DNA from: Parietaria judaica
Lineage: Eukaryota > Streptophyta > Magnoliopsida > Rosales > Urticaceae
Reading direction: 5' to 3'
Assembly: GCA_954871525.1 (NCBI GenBank)
Contig: OX940870.1
Span: forward strand, 12,369,501-12,433,500
DNA: 64,000 bases
Part shown: positions 23,334 through 36,754 of the stretch, piece after piece
How the letters are laid out: the number at the start of each line of letters is the position of its first letter
Position numbering within the stretch: the first letter of the stretch is position 1
The notes under the pieces: generated by a model
Told to the model about the DNA's origin: nothing
The model's input: only the letters and a program-made list of their open reading frames with translations
Database searches by the model: none
Position numbers and translations under genes: made by a program

Positions 23334-25560
23334 ATATTTTTTATTAATTAGAGAAGCTTCGAGGCATTGTCCTATCGTCAATATTAAGTGTATTCGCCAC
23401 TAATATCGGATTCGCATGACGTGTTCACAGCAATGCCTCTTATTCATGTAGGATTTAGAGTTAAGTAGTGATAGTGGACTTATTAATTATTTTGTTATTA
23501 ATAATTGATCATATCGTTATTAATGCTAGTTGAATTTCATATGGTAATGAGTAGTGATTAATAATATGCGGAATTATATAGTGTAAGTGTTTCTTGATTT
23601 ATTATTTTTTCCAAAGACAGTATCATTCTTTTCAAGTGGGATTGTGGGACAGCCAATATTTCACGTGCGAGCCACTTGTTGTTTTCGATATATTTACTAA
23701 AAACTCCAAGAGTTTTGGTTTCTTATAACCATGTGGAAATAATCCTATACAGAGAATATATAAATATAACCTATATGTATATATGTTGTACTTGTACACA
23801 TGATATATATGTATTTCTGCTTTTGCACTAAGATTTTTTATGACGAAAATGTCAAAATTTGATTAAGAAGTAGTCTAATGGTCTTATAGAAGGAAACTTG
23901 AGAAGTTGAACCTTTGTTTATTATTTATTGATGATCATAGTGTAAAAGTTATTCGGTCTCTTATAATAAATTACTTTTTTATTTTTTATGGTGGATCTAT
24001 GTCCTGAAGTTGAAAATGAAATCACACATAGACGAAAGTAAATAGACAAAGAGAATTACAATTATATGCACTCTTAACATATGGGAGGTACTTGTCGCGT
24101 ATAGATCTTCTTCATTATAGTCCGACTGAAAGTTCTCCACAACTTTCATTCTTGCTCTTATTTTTCTGCTTAACGCATTACAATGATGATAATAAGTCAG
24201 ATAATCAAAAGCTAAAGCTATCAACTTGATTTCCGTTAGTTCTTATAATAATTATGATGAATTAGGTTTCACCATTCATCGTATAACATTAACTATGAAG
24301 TGCGTTACAAAATGAGATGCCATGTCGAAAAGAGATATTTTGCAGTGTAAATGACCCATGTTCGTTCACCCATTATTATTAAATTTTCTTAATGTTTTTT
24401 CTTATATATATACGATAGGTGAAACATAGAAGGGAAATTCATGTATAGGTTATTTGTCTGTAATGCAATTTGTTTACATGTGGGATTGATATAAAAGAGG
24501 AAAAATAAAGGTATGCAATTTGTGTAGTGTTTTTGGCCTTAAGTTGAAAAGAATTGTGGGGTTTAGTAACCATGCATGTGAGTGCCATATGAAGACGTGT
24601 GGAATTCGACTTCGTGGGGTATTCTTTTTGGCTCTCTCTCTCTAGCTTGTAATTTTCACCTTTTTATGGTGTATTTCTATTTGTATATCCAACTAAACTT
24701 CACCTTATTTTGAGGCATATTATACCATATATTAGGAGTTAAGTAGGACATAAATATTTTATATTTTGCTTTTTTTTTTTTATAGTAACAAAATTTCACG
24801 GTAAATTTTATTTGTTAGTAAGTATTTCGATTCTCTACTCAATTTTGTTATTTTATTATTTTTCTTCTGATTCTTATAGAATTTTTAAAATAAGAAAATG
24901 GAACTTTTAAAGAAAAATATAACAATACATGCACCAAAAAAGAAACTACACGTTCTCTTAACCCAAGACTACACATGTAACCCTTCATTACTCTTAATAT
25001 ATTTGAAAATGATTACGTGATTAACTTGTAAATTCATGGAAATGACAATTAAGCCTAAATATATCTCTTGTTAGATTTTGGTTGTTGGCTTTTATTATGG
25101 TTAATTGAGCTTTACTATAAAGTTAAAGCAATAAAGTGTTGCTTATGTAATAAATCATCATTATGTTAGCTTAAATACATAAAGATAAAGTTTTCAAGAA
25201 AATTAAAATGACTATGATTGACAAGAAATAAAGAGGGTATTTTAATTTAATTAATTTAATTTAATTTTCTTTGTAACTGGGGATAAGGACCAGACTGTAG
25301 CAGTTGGTTCAAATTCATATTTTCGTACCATAATTTGGTTCCAAAAATCAAGGACCAAAATAAACCTTAATGTCCTAATCAACATACGTTACATAAAGAT
25401 TCAAAAATACCACGAGACGATAAATTGAAAATTGAAAATTGAAAATTGAAATTGAAATCTCAAGATAGAGAGATTTTATTGTACATGTCGGAGACCTTCC
25501 TTTTTCCTTTTCCTTTTTTTTTTTTCTTTTCAATTTATTATCTATTTATTTTCCTAAATT
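23334..25560. other. AT-rich intergenic DNA upstream of LOG
   Basis: No gene is recognised. A short minus-strand frame at 23997-24224 is less AT-biased than its surroundings but resembles nothing I know. The rest is AT-rich, with T-runs near 24770-24781 and an (AATTT)n-like run near 25240-25267. Promoter elements of LOG may lie in the last kilobase. Confidence 0.45.
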
Positions 25561-25576
25561 TAAAATTCCCTCATTT

Positions 25577-25590
25577 CTATATATAAATAT
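25577..25590 (+). promoter_or_regulatory. probable TATA box of the LOG gene
   Basis: A CTATATATAAATAT box lies about 210 bp before the LOG start codon. It is followed about 30 bp later by an A/C-rich leader typical of a plant 5' UTR, with a T/C-rich stretch just upstream of the box. Position and composition fit a core promoter, but AT-richness makes chance matches common here. Confidence 0.45.
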
Positions 25591-25791
25591 ATAGATATGG
25601 ATTGCAAGAGCTCAAACAGCACAAAGAAACTCTCTCATTCTCATTCCTTACCTTAAGCTTTCGACACACCCTTTTCCGAAAACACATTCACTTAAAACAA
25701 AGCTCTGTTTTTCTGCCTCAACAACACAACACACGAACTACAAGAAAAAGAAGAAGTTTTTGGAAATCGTTTTCTGAAATCGATTTTCCGA

Positions 25792-27701
25792 ATGGAAAAT
25801 TCGAGGTTCAGCAGAGTCTGTGTCTTCTGCGGAAGCAGCCCCGGGAAGAACCCGAGTTACCAACTCGCCGCGACTCAACTCGGCAAGGAATTGGTAATTG
25901 ATTATCACTAATTTGCAGCTTTGTTTGATTCATTTTTCTAAAAATGATTTTAGCGAACCAGAGAAAATTCTCAAAAGGGTTTACTCCATCTTCTTCTTGG
26001 ATCAATGGGTAATTTTTAAATAATTTTTTCAAATATTTAATGTGATGGCGTGAGTGAATGAAGCACCAATATGATATTACTATGTGCATTAATTAAGTAG
26101 TGAATAATTGAAAGAATTGTATTTATTTTTTGGCAGGTGGAAAGAAACATTGACTTGGTTTATGGAGGTGGAAGCATAGGCTTGATGGGCTTGGTCTCTC
26201 AAGCCGTCTATGATGGTGGTCGCCACGTGTTAGGGTACGCATTATTTCTGCAATTATTGATTCACAACATTTCTTCTATTTTTTTCATTAATATTTTTTT
26301 CTCTTTTTTTTTTTTTTTTTTTGCAGAGTAATTCCAAAGACTCTCATGCCAAGAGAGGTAAAAAATTAAAAAATTAATCAAGAATTAATATATATTCTTT
26401 ATATTTTAAAATTTTATTCTAATTCTAATTTTGATTTATAATTTTTTATAATTTTTCAGATCACAGGAGAGAGTGTGGGGGAAGTGAGAGCTGTCACGGG
26501 AATGCATCAACGCAAGGCTGAAATGGCGAGACAAGCCGATGCGTTTATTGCCTTGCCAGGTCTGTCTATTTATGCAATTAATTAGTGTATTTTTTATTTA
26601 TTATATAGTTTCTTGGATTATGAAAACTGTCACGCTTGGTTTGACTTTTGGACGGTTGACTTTGCGATTCAGGTGGCTACGGCACTTTGGAAGAGCTGTT
26701 GGAAGTCATCACTTGGGCTCAGTTGGGAATCCATGAGAAACCGGTACGGGTTGAACCTTTTGCTTCAAAGATGTGCGTTTAATACGCGACTATTAGAATT
26801 ATACGGTTTTAATAAAAATGTACGGACGCAGGTGGGGTTGTTGAACGTTGACGGGTATTACAATTCGTTGCTATCATTTATAGACAAAGCGGTCGACGAA
26901 GGGTTTGTCACCCCGGCCGCCCGCCACATCATCGTCTCCGCCCAAACTGCTCACGAGCTCATGAGCAAGCTTGAGGTATTTTTTATTTTATTTTTCATTT
27001 CGCTTTTGTAGTATCTCTAATTTAATTATATTAATTACATTAGATAGTTAAATAAATATATGTTCATTAATTCTAAAAAAAAAATCAGTTGCGAGTCCGC
27101 AAATTATAGTTAGATATTTGATTTAGTTAAACAATAATCGAATTAAAGATGTTCAGCTAGTCTTTTCGAACGATCCGCTACAGTTGGACTACAGCACGAG
27201 CCGAACTCCAGGCGACTACATTTTCATAACCACGGCTCAATTTTACTAATATGATCGTTAGATCTCGATCTATACACCAAAAATTAAACTTAATATTAAG
27301 TATAGGAAAATGAAAATTCAATTTTCGAAAATAAAAAATCCGATTCTGTATTATTATGATTCCAAAATCCAAACATTAGAAATTCTGATTCCGTTTATAT
27401 GAGCTAATTTTTTCTACATTAACAGGATCTATAAATTTGACACTGGATAATTTAATTTGTGTTAGAAAATTAGAAGCTTTTTTGGTTGCCCGTGCGAGTA
27501 CAAGGTTCACGTGCAATGCTAAGCCATGGGACCCATTAAGTAGAGTAGAGAAGAAACAAAACAAGTTAAAAAGTGGAGGATGATCTGAGCCGTTAATTTG
27601 ATCAGGAATATGTACCGGAGCATTCTGATGTGGGCCCAAAGCTAAGTTGGGAGATGGAGCAACAACTCGGCTTCACTGCAAAGGCTGACATTTCTCGTTG
27701 A
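25792..27701 (+). CDS. LOG: cytokinin riboside 5'-monophosphate phosphoribohydrolase (LONELY GUY)
   Basis: It releases active cytokinin base from the riboside 5'-monophosphate in one step, in the cytosol (and nucleus) of plant cells. Exons: 25792-25893, 26137-26234, 26327-26357, 26460-26559, 26673-26743, 26832-26975, 27606-27701, all GT-AG, 213 aa, the usual LOG length. Visible motifs: [10 protein letters not shown] near the N-terminus, [20 protein letters not shown] with Arg95-Lys96, and the lysine-decarboxylase-like signature PGGYGTLEE at 110-118, which binds the nucleotide and holds the catalytic Glu. The C-terminus, with EMEQ and ending ISR, is like Arabidopsis LOG1 and its close paralogues. 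The start fits the family. It stands alone, 8 kb or more from its neighbours. No defect is seen. Confidence 0.97.
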
Positions 27702-30700
27702 CTTCTCCTAATAATGCAACCACTAATTCTCATTTATATATATTTATATATGTTATATATATATAGTAGAATATTCCTCAAAGAAAGAAGAAAATGTAGA
27801 TGTGAAATCCTCTAGATTAGAAAGTGTCACATTTTTTAGCTTTTTATTTTCTTGGCTTGCTTTTTATTTTTATTTTTTTATTGCCCCACAGTTTATTTAA
27901 TTCGGGCTGTGGATCACGGTTTGATTTTTTTCTTTTTGATTTAATTTGGGCCGTTAGATTCAGAACGTGACTTGGATCAACGAAGGCCAGTGCTGTTAAT
28001 TGTAATTAATTACTAGTGTTTTTTTTTTCTTTTTCCTGTCGGTGAAGCTGATTATGTATATTTATTTATTTATTTAATATATTTTCGAGAATTGATGGGT
28101 TGTTTGTTGTTACAAGTTGCTTTCGCGAAAAAGAAAGGAGATTTTTTTCTTTCTTTATTTTGATGTCTTTAAATGTGGAAATTGATGTGAAAGGCTAAAT
28201 CCAGCGGTGGAGATTAGAAGGGTCATTTTCATTTAATATATCTTCTTTTTATTTTGTTTTAATAATATTAAACATAAAGAGAATATGCCCTCGGAATTTA
28301 TTTTGAAGCTCAAAGCGACAATTAATTTACGTGTGGAAATTGTGTTACGTAATTTCTTTGCAGAAAATGAAAACAATTGAATAACTAATTTTATTTTGCC
28401 GGTTGTAAACAAAAAATACTGATGTTGCCAATTTACAAACAAAGTTGACGAATCAAAAACATTAGTTGACCGAGTTTTACCTTAACTTGTATACTTCAAA
28501 AAAAATGTAGTTTAGAATTTAGATATTTATTATAGTGTTTTGAGGCACTTCAGATTGTAGCATTGGTTTATGTTTTCGATTATGATTTTTTGTTTTTGTA
28601 TTAGAAAAGAAAATAAAATATACAAAGTATTGGTTTAATTATTTATTAAAATATTATTATGATAATTTTTTTATTTTAAACTTTTAAAAAGAAAACATAA
28701 AACATTAAATGGGTGTTTTCGACTCATATGTCTCGAAAGTGAGATCCATTATTTATATATCAATATTTTATGACTCATCTTTCATCTTACATTCTTATAT
28801 ATTGAAGTCTTTTTTTTCTCTCTCTCTCTATTTTTAAAAATGATATACAAAACTCAATCACATTTTCAAAATATTTTATATATAAAAAATAATAATTCAA
28901 ACATAAAATGAAAATAAAAACGAACGCTATAGTTTGCGTGATGTATATTTAATCATAATATTAAGAAAATTGTACGAGATACTCATTTAATTACATTTTT
29001 TTATAAAAACTATACCATTGCGTGTATCAAGATGGGTAAAAAATTTTAATGTATAAAAAAGATAATTTGTTAATAAACCCTTTATATATATGGTATATTT
29101 AATACTTAATCGTACTATTTTATCAAAATATTAATAAGAGTCAGTGCCTATACTGAAGATTTTTTATAATCTTTTTTTATAATTTTACTTTTATCTTTTC
29201 ATGCATGCATGACCCTAACAACATCAACATGTGATCATTAATAAAAACGCTGTAAAATGTAAATTATTTAATAATAAGAATAATAATAATAAAATAATAT
29301 CATTATTATTAATACTACCGGTGACGTTTCACCATCAAGTTAAATTATTCTTGCAGAATGCATATTTTTTTTTTCATATTTAAAGTGGATCAAAATCTAC
29401 TCAATGCTCATGAACTCTTATTATAAAGTTACGTGACAACTTTAAAGAGCCTCCTAATAAAGCGTTCACATGCTAATTAAAAAGATGTTGAAATAAATGT
29501 TAATAACACAGCACATCGATCGTTGTCGACCATTTATCGAAGACCGAACCGACTTTTTTCGTTCCTTTTCAACACGAGAATTGTATCGTCAATGTCTATC
29601 TAGTTTTGGTGGTCTTACGTAGCTTCACACTTAGAAAGTTAGAACTATATATATATATATATATATATATCATATGTATCTATATCATTATATTGAATGT
29701 AAAGGGCATAGTACAAATTCACCTGTCCTTGACCGTACGACTGTCCGATATCAATAGGTCCATTGACAAAAGGCCATGAGCAAAAGGGCATTACAGAATT
29801 CGGTGATTTATCTATATCTATCCATTTATTATGATTTATGATAGCCTTTAAGGCATTTGCCATTATAAAAATATTGATTTAAAAAATCATAATTAAAAGA
29901 ACTCATGTAGATAAGGTTAGATTTTTCAGAGTGACTAGGTACAATGTACGAGCTAGGGCTGACGTGGACTGTCCATTTGCTGGACTGTTATTATCGTTGT
30001 AAGTTGTCCTTTGGTTTATTATATTACACAATTAGTGAAGCGTTGCGTTATATTTCACCACTCACTTGAATCTTCAAAGGCCATTTCTCAAACTTTCTAT
30101 CTTCTTCAATTCTTTTTCTCACCACAAAATACAAATGTGACACTCTCTCATCTCTTAATAGATAACGATTTATGCTATTTAGTTATATTATATTCCTATC
30201 AACCTTGATTGGTGATGATGATAATTGGATGTATATAATTAATTAGCTCTTTATCCCAACTTTTAGAAGCTTGTTAATTATGATTGATTATTGACAGATA
30301 AAAATCTTCCTGAATTGATTTTTTGGCTTAAGTTGTCAAGTTCAATTGATTACATGACGGAGCATAAAATGAGTTTCAATATATACAAGCCCAAAATTAA
30401 GCAAAATGTTCTCTATAATCTATAGAACATGAGTACATATGTGAACTAATGCACCGGATTACTAATCCATTGTACAGACTTTTTTCACACCGAGAGTTCG
30501 AATGCTGTCTTTCCTTCTATGTATAAATTTTTGAATTCCTTTCAAGTATTTACGCGTTGTTGTACTCTAATTAATATTGTTGAAAATCTCAATTAGCTAT
30601 ATATATTTTTGTATTTTGATTCTTCATGTCCAGAGGTACATCCCGGATCATAAGAGAGAAAGAATGCTTTAGTCTTTATTTAACATATATAGTTTAAGAT

Positions 30701-30883
30701 AATGAGAGAAAAAAAAAAGGATCGATTTAAGTACACAAACCACTTTGCTATTAATAAGCAACTAAAGTATCAACCCAAAAATGGTAGAACAAAGTCCTCA
30801 AAAAAAAAAAAAAAACAAACAAGCGGCCACTTTGCTATCAATTAGCTCTGTGAAGTTTCTGTTCAAAATAAAACGACTGTTGT
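27702..30883. other. LOG 3' flank and AT-rich intergenic DNA
   Basis: No gene is recognised. The first 250 bp probably hold the LOG 3' UTR. Further on there are (AT)n runs (29648-29671), TA-rich tracts, and a TTCGAATG stretch near 30503 that is only faintly like a tRNA-type B box. Open frames here have no family resemblance. Confidence 0.5.
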
Positions 30884-31465
30884 GTAAAGTAGGACTGAAA
30901 CCAGAATCGGGAACCGGGAATTTGACTATTTTTTGTCCTTGTCCCGGAAAAATCTGGATACAGTTTTCTGTCCCGGTTTTCGTTCTGGTTCTGAAAAGTC
31001 CTTGTTTTTTATTTAAATCAGAACCGGGACCAGGACCGGGACACCAATTAAAATCCCAATTTTTTTAGGACCAAATTTCGAGACAAAAACCGGGACAAAT
31101 CCGGGACAAAATCCAAGATAGAAACATGAAAATTACCAAATCCAAGTAAATCCACAATGTAAAATACCACATCCGAGTAAATCCAAAATGTAAAATACCA
31201 AATCCGAGTACAAAAGTAAAATACGAAATAAACAAATGCAAGATCCGAGTTCACATCGTGAACTTCACAATACCAAATTCAAATCTCAGTACAAAAAATC
31301 GAGTCTAAAATGCTAATAGTAAATACCGAGTCAAAAAAAAATTATTTTTTTTTATAACAAAACGACATATAAGAAATGACATGTTAAATAAAATACCGTG
31401 TAATAGCTGAAAAATAAATGACATGTTAAAATAATTGGGTGAAAAAAATAAAATAATGGATTAAA

Positions 31466-31774
31466 TGTTGTGAAATAAAGAGATTGCTAGAGAGAATAAG
31501 AACAATGTAGAGAGAATGGTAGCGAGAATTGTATTGCTTGTGTCATGATGCTTTACAATGGCCTCTATTTATAGGCTCAAGATGTGTACATGAAAGGGCA
31601 TAATATTAATACAATACATTGTATCATAGTATTCTCTAGAATTCTCCATCTCTAGAATCCTCCAATGATCTCTAGATTTCTCCATTTCTAGAATCCTCCA
31701 ATGCCTCTTGTATTCTCCACCATCTCTAGAATGCTCCATGATTATTGTAGAGGTCATCCAATATTTTCATAGCA
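31466..31774 (-). repeat. 3' LTR of the middle copia element
   Basis: 309 bp, the same length as its partner at 37434-37742. It starts TGTTGTGAAATAAAG; its other end reads CATAGCA where the partner has CATAACA. It holds several copies of a TCTAGAATTCTCCA-like unit. Confidence 0.95.
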
Positions 31775-31989
31775 CTCCCCCTTTGGATGACATGTACAAA
31801 TATTACGACTCTTTAAAACTTTTCTAGGAAAAACCCCAGAAAGAAAGAGTACATAATTTGTATGATACGCATATAAGTTACCTCATTAAAAACCTTGTTA
31901 GGAAAACCCATTGGGATAAAACCTAAAGCAAGGAAAAAATAGTGTAACGCGTATATATCCCCCTCATCAAAAAATCTCTATAAATCTCA

Positions 31990-33900
31990 TTATAAATCTC
32001 TGAGTTTTCTCATGCCGATCTTGTATACTAATTTCTCGAAGGAAGTCGTAGGAAGCGCCTTAGTGAACAAATCTGCAAGATTGTCACTAGAACGAATTTG
32101 ACAAACATCAAAATCTCCCTCATTCTGAAGTTCGTGAGTAAAGAAGAACTTGGGAGAAATATGTTTCGTTCTATCTCCTTTGATGTAGCCTCCTTTGATC
32201 TGGGCTATACAAGCTGTATTATCTTCAGATAAGACAGTTGGACTTCCTTTATTTATTGAAAGATCGCATGATTCTCGGATATGATGGATCAAAGATCCAA
32301 CCATACACATTCACGACTAGCTTCATGAAGAGCTAACAACTCAGCGTGATTTGAAGAAGTGGTTGTAAGGGTCTGTTTTGTTGAGCGCCAGGATATAGCG
32401 GTGTCACCATATGTAAATACATATCCAGTTTGTGACCGCGCTTTGAGGAGATCAGATAAATATCTGGCATCCGCATATCCGATCAATCCGGACTTTGAGT
32501 CCTTTGAATAAAATAATCCCATATCAGATGTTCCTCGAAGATATCTTAAAATTTGCTTAACACCAGTCCAATGTCTTCGAGTCGGAGAAGAACTAAATCT
32601 TGCTAGCAAATTAACAGAAAATGCTATATCAGGACGGGTGCAATTAGCAAGATACATTAGCGCCCCGATGACACTAAGATATGGTACTTCAGGACCAAGT
32701 AGTTCTTCACCCTTTTCACGGGGGCGAAATGGATCCTTTTTCACATCAAGTGATCGAACAATCATGGGGGAGCTCAAAGGATGTGATTTATCCATATTGA
32801 ATCGTTTAAGGATCTTCTCGATATATAATGACTGGTGAACAAAAATCCCCTTCGACATAAGTTCAATCTGAAGGCCAAGACAAAATTTTGTTTTTCCGAA
32901 GTCTTTCATTTCGAATTCTCTTTTCAAGTATTCCATCGTCTCCACAAGTTCATCATGTGTTCCAATGATCTTCAAGTCATCAACATAAACCGCGATGATG
33001 GAAAATCCAGTTTTTGTCCGTTTGATAAAAACGCATGGACATATTTTATTGTTGATGTATCCTTCTTTCAAGAGGTATTCACTGAGACGATTATACCACA
33101 TTCGACCAGATTGTTTCAGCCCATACAAAGATCTTTGGAGCTTTATAGAGTACATTTCTCGGGGCTTTGAGATGCATGCTTCAGGCATTTTCAATTCTTC
33201 AGGGACTTTCATGTAAATGTCATTATCAAGCGACCAATACAAATAGGTTGTCACGACATCCATTAAATTCATTTGGAGTCCCTCGGAAATTGACATACTA
33301 AGTAAAAATCTGAACGTGATTGCATCCATAACCGGTGAATATGTCTCATTATAATAAATTCCTGGTTGTTGTGAAAACCCTTGTGCGACAAGTCGTGCTT
33401 TGTATCTTACGACTTGGTTTTTCTCATTTCGTTTGCGCACAAATACCCATTTATATCCTACGGGTTTGACATCTTCAGGTGTTAAGACAATGGGTCCAAA
33501 GACTTGGCGTTTATTGAGTGAATTCAATTCTGTCTCAATGGCATCTTTCCATTTTGGCCAATCATTTCTTCGTCGGCATTCATTGACCGATCTTGGTTCA
33601 TGATCCTCGTTTTCTTTTGAAATATCTAATGCAATTGCATATGCAAATATCTCATCCACAACAACTTCTGTTCTATTCCATCTTTCTCCTGAAGTGACAT
33701 AGTTAATCGAGATCTCTTCATTGTCATCTATTTCAGTTGTTTCATCATCTTTTGGAGACGTCTCCTCGTTTGTCACTTTTATTTCTTCAGGAATTGTGAT
33801 GTCATGTGATTTACCAACTTGCAGAACTTGTTCCTTTCTTTTTCTTGAATTTTTATCTTTGGATCCAATAGGTCTTTTGGATTTTTATCTTGCTAGCATA
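31990..33900 (-). pseudogene. copia reverse transcriptase and RNase H region
   Basis: The frame from about 33776 down to 32289 encodes the copia-type reverse transcriptase. It shows KWVFVRKRNEKNQVVRYKAR, KARLVAQGFSQ, a DVVTTYLYWSLDNDIYMK stretch, YVDDLKIIG (catalytic Asp pair) and the following GYADARYLSD and SWRSTKQ motifs of the linked RNase H. A frameshift near 32300 moves the RNase H end (LSEDNTACIAQIKGG, RTKHISPKFFF, ADLFTKALP) into another frame that ends at 31990. It would copy RNA into DNA if intact, but the shift, and stops upstream near 33890-34040, make it non-functional here. Confidence 0.88.
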
Positions 33901-34040
33901 TTACCCATTTCTTCATTAGGAAGAGTAATTCTACAAGGAACATTAGCAACCGGTATATGTGACTTAATCACAGTCTTAACATCAGTAAAGGCATCAGGCA
34001 ACGTATTTGCAACCTTTTGTAAGTGGATGATCTTTTGAAC

Positions 34041-35498
34041 CTATAGTTCACATTGATTAGTACGAGGATCCAAATGAGACAATGTCAATGCGTTCCATGA
34101 AATTTCTTGTCTTTCTTTTCCAGACGTTTGTTTATCTCCCCCTAATGCAGGGAACATTGTCTCATCAAATTGACAGTCGGCAAATTGTGCCATAAACATA
34201 TCACCTGTCATGGGTTCCAAATATTTGATAATGGATGGAGACTCGAACCCAATATAAATTCTCAATCTTCTTTGGGGTCCCATTTTGCTACGTTGAGGGG
34301 GAGATATAGGGACATAAACTGCACACCCAAACACTCTCAAATGGGAGATATTTGGTTCTTGGCCAGTGACAAGCTGCAAAGGGGAAAAATTATGATATGC
34401 AGTTGGCCTTACTCGTATTAACGATGCAGCATGCAATATTGCATGTCCCCAAACAGAATTCGGTAACTTTGTTTTCATAAGTAAGGGCCTAGCAATCAAT
34501 TTAAGCCTCTTAATAAACGATTCTGCTAACCCATTTTGGGTATGAGTATGAGACACGGGGTGTTCAATCGTGATTCCAATTGACATACAATAATCATTAA
34601 ACTATTAAGATGTAAATTCCTCGGCATTGTCCAGTCGGATACTCTTTATCGCATGGTCTGGAAATTGTGCTCGTAATCAAATTATTTGAGCAAGAAGTCT
34701 TGCAAAAGCACCATTGCGAGTGGACAATAAAGAAACATGTGACCAACGTGTCGATGCATCAACAAGTACCATAAAGTACTGAAATGGCCTGCTTGACGGG
34801 GTAATAGGTCCACATATATCTCCTTGAATTCGTTCTAAAAATGTCGGACATTCAGTCGCAACTTTCATTGTGGATGGTCTTGTTATCAGCTTTCCTTGAA
34901 AGCAAACAACACAAGGGAAATCTTTTGACAAAAGGACATTTTTACTCTTCAGGGTATTTCCATGTGAATTTTGTATGATTCTTCGCATCATTATGGAACC
35001 CGGATGGCCTAAACGATCATGCCATATCGTAAAATTTGATGGGTCCATTGGTTTTGGGTTAATCACCATATTAGATTCAACTGGATTAATAAAAGTATAA
35101 TATAATCCAGAACTGTATGATGAGAGTTTTTCCACAATTTCTTTCCTCCCCGAGACCATAGACGTGATATATAAATATTCAACGTCATTTTCATTTGTTG
35201 TCTCGATGTGATAACCATTTCGGCGGATATCTTTGAAACTCAGCAGGTTTCTTTTTGATCGGGATGAGAACATGGCATCAGTGATAATAATTTGTGTACC
35301 ATTCGGTAACACTACATCGGCTCTTCCGGAGCCTTCAATAAGATTTGATGCACCAGATATTGTGTTCAATTTAGCCTTAGCTAATACGAGATGCGAAAAA
35401 TACTTTTTATCTCTCAAAATAGTATGCGTTGTCGCACAATCCGCCAAGCAAAGTGATTCCCCGTTGCCTTTCACATGATTAGAGTGATTTTCGTCCAT
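34041..35498 (-). pseudogene. copia protease and integrase region
   Basis: Pol opens with an ATG at 35496-35498 after the gap that follows gag. The protease region has LADCATTHTI where most retroelement proteases show D-S/T-G, a common variant in this copia branch. Next come the pre-integrase HDRLGHPGSIMMRRII motif, a CVVCFQGK knuckle-like part, and the integrase core (ERIQGDICGPI, DASTRWSH). The frame is broken between about 34677 and 34586, where an in-frame stop and frame change separate the core from its NGLAESFIKRLK end. It is non-functional as it stands. Confidence 0.85.
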
Positions 35499-35733
35499 AG
35501 TTCTTCATAAGAATTTTTTTTTTATTAGAAACAAGACACTCCAAATCTTTTATTGATAAACGATCGCAAAACATACTAAAACATATATAAGGACTCAAAC
35601 ACACTTAAACAAACTCGAACACAAACTCAAACACTTAAACAGACTCGAACACTTAGACTCAAAAGACTTGATCAGATACTTAAACAGACTCTAACGCTTA
35701 AACATTTCCAGGCTGAATAAAAACACCATCTTC
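35499..35733 (-). other. non-coding spacer between gag and pol with poly(A) signals
   Basis: About 235 bases between the gag stop and the pol ATG, with no long frame. On the minus strand it has a degenerate AAACAGACTCGAACACTTA-type repeat (read on the plus strand at 35595-35705), then AATAAA at 35549-35554 and AATAAAA at 35520-35526 followed by an A-run. This looks like a 3' end for a separate gag transcript. Confidence 0.6.
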
Positions 35734-36754
35734 TCAAGCCATCTTTCCATCACTGATTAGTTTGTCAAAATCCCCATTGGTATCCTCCAAGAAATCTCCA
35801 ACATCTAAATGGGTAAGATCCATAGGATCATTTTGTTCAGTGATGTTCGTCTCAACACCTTTCCCTTTAAGTGAGGCTTGATAAAGCTCAACAAGGTGTT
35901 TCGTAGTACGACAATTACGACCCCAATGGCCTTTTCCTCCACATCTGTGACAAGTGCTATCGGTCTTCTTGAATGGGGTATTTTCTTTTGGCTTCGCATC
36001 ATTACTTTTCCACTTCAGGTGGTTGTTCAATTTGTTTTTGAAATTGGACCGATGTTGATTATGATGATAGCGACCACGTCCATAACCATGTCCGCGACCA
36101 CGACCACGTCCACGGAAGTGTTGATGATTAGGCTCAAACTCATTTCCAGCTACAACATTCGTTTCAGTGAATGGAGCTGACCCAGTAGGGCGAGAGTTGT
36201 GATTTTTCATTAAGAGCTCATTGTTTTGTTCAGCAACAAGTAGACATGAAATTAGCTCAAAGTATTTTGTAAACTCGTTCACGATATTGCTGCTACAGGA
36301 GCATATTCGAGGGATGAAATGTGGAAAAAGTCTTTTCCAACATATCTTTATCGGTGATATTTTCTCCGCACAATTTTAATTGAGAAGTAATTTTAAACAT
36401 TGCGGAATTATACTCGCATACACTTTTAAAATCTTGCAAATGCAAGTGTAGCCAATCAAAGCGAGCTTTAGGAAGTATCACCATTTTTTGGTGGTCGTAC
36501 CTCTCTTTTAAATCCTTCCAAAGGATTGTGGGATCCTTAACCGTCAAATACTCAGTTTTCAATCCCTCATGGAGATGATGACGGAGGAATATCATGGCCT
36601 TTGCTTTGTTTTGTTCAGATGATCTATTGCCTTCTTTTATAGTATCTCCAAGATCCATGGCATTGAGGTGGATTTCGGCATCAAGAATTCAAGCCAAATA
36701 TTTTTTGCCGAAAATGTCTAAGGCATTGAACTCGAGGTTCGTAAGGTTCGACAT
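35734..36754 (-). pseudogene. copia gag with zinc knuckle, disrupted
   Basis: It begins at the ATG at 36752-36754 with a typical copia Gag start (MSNLTNLEFNALDIFGKKYL). A TGA at 36689-36691 replaces the Trp that normally follows. A second nonsense codon (TAG for Gln in LLQQQYRE) lies near 36289-36291, and a frameshift shortly after leads into the frame that ends at 35734. This last part holds a basic RGRGRGHGYGRGRYHH stretch and the zinc knuckle CHRCGGKGHWGRNC. With three breaks the Gag cannot be made from this copy. Confidence 0.88.

Noticed and set aside
23997..24224. Minus-strand frame of 75 codons in the LOG upstream gap
   Set aside because: No start context, no splice partners and no recognisable family; kept only as intergenic.
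30421..30530. tRNA-like gene or SINE near TTCGAATG
   Set aside because: No cloverleaf can be formed and no A box is in place.
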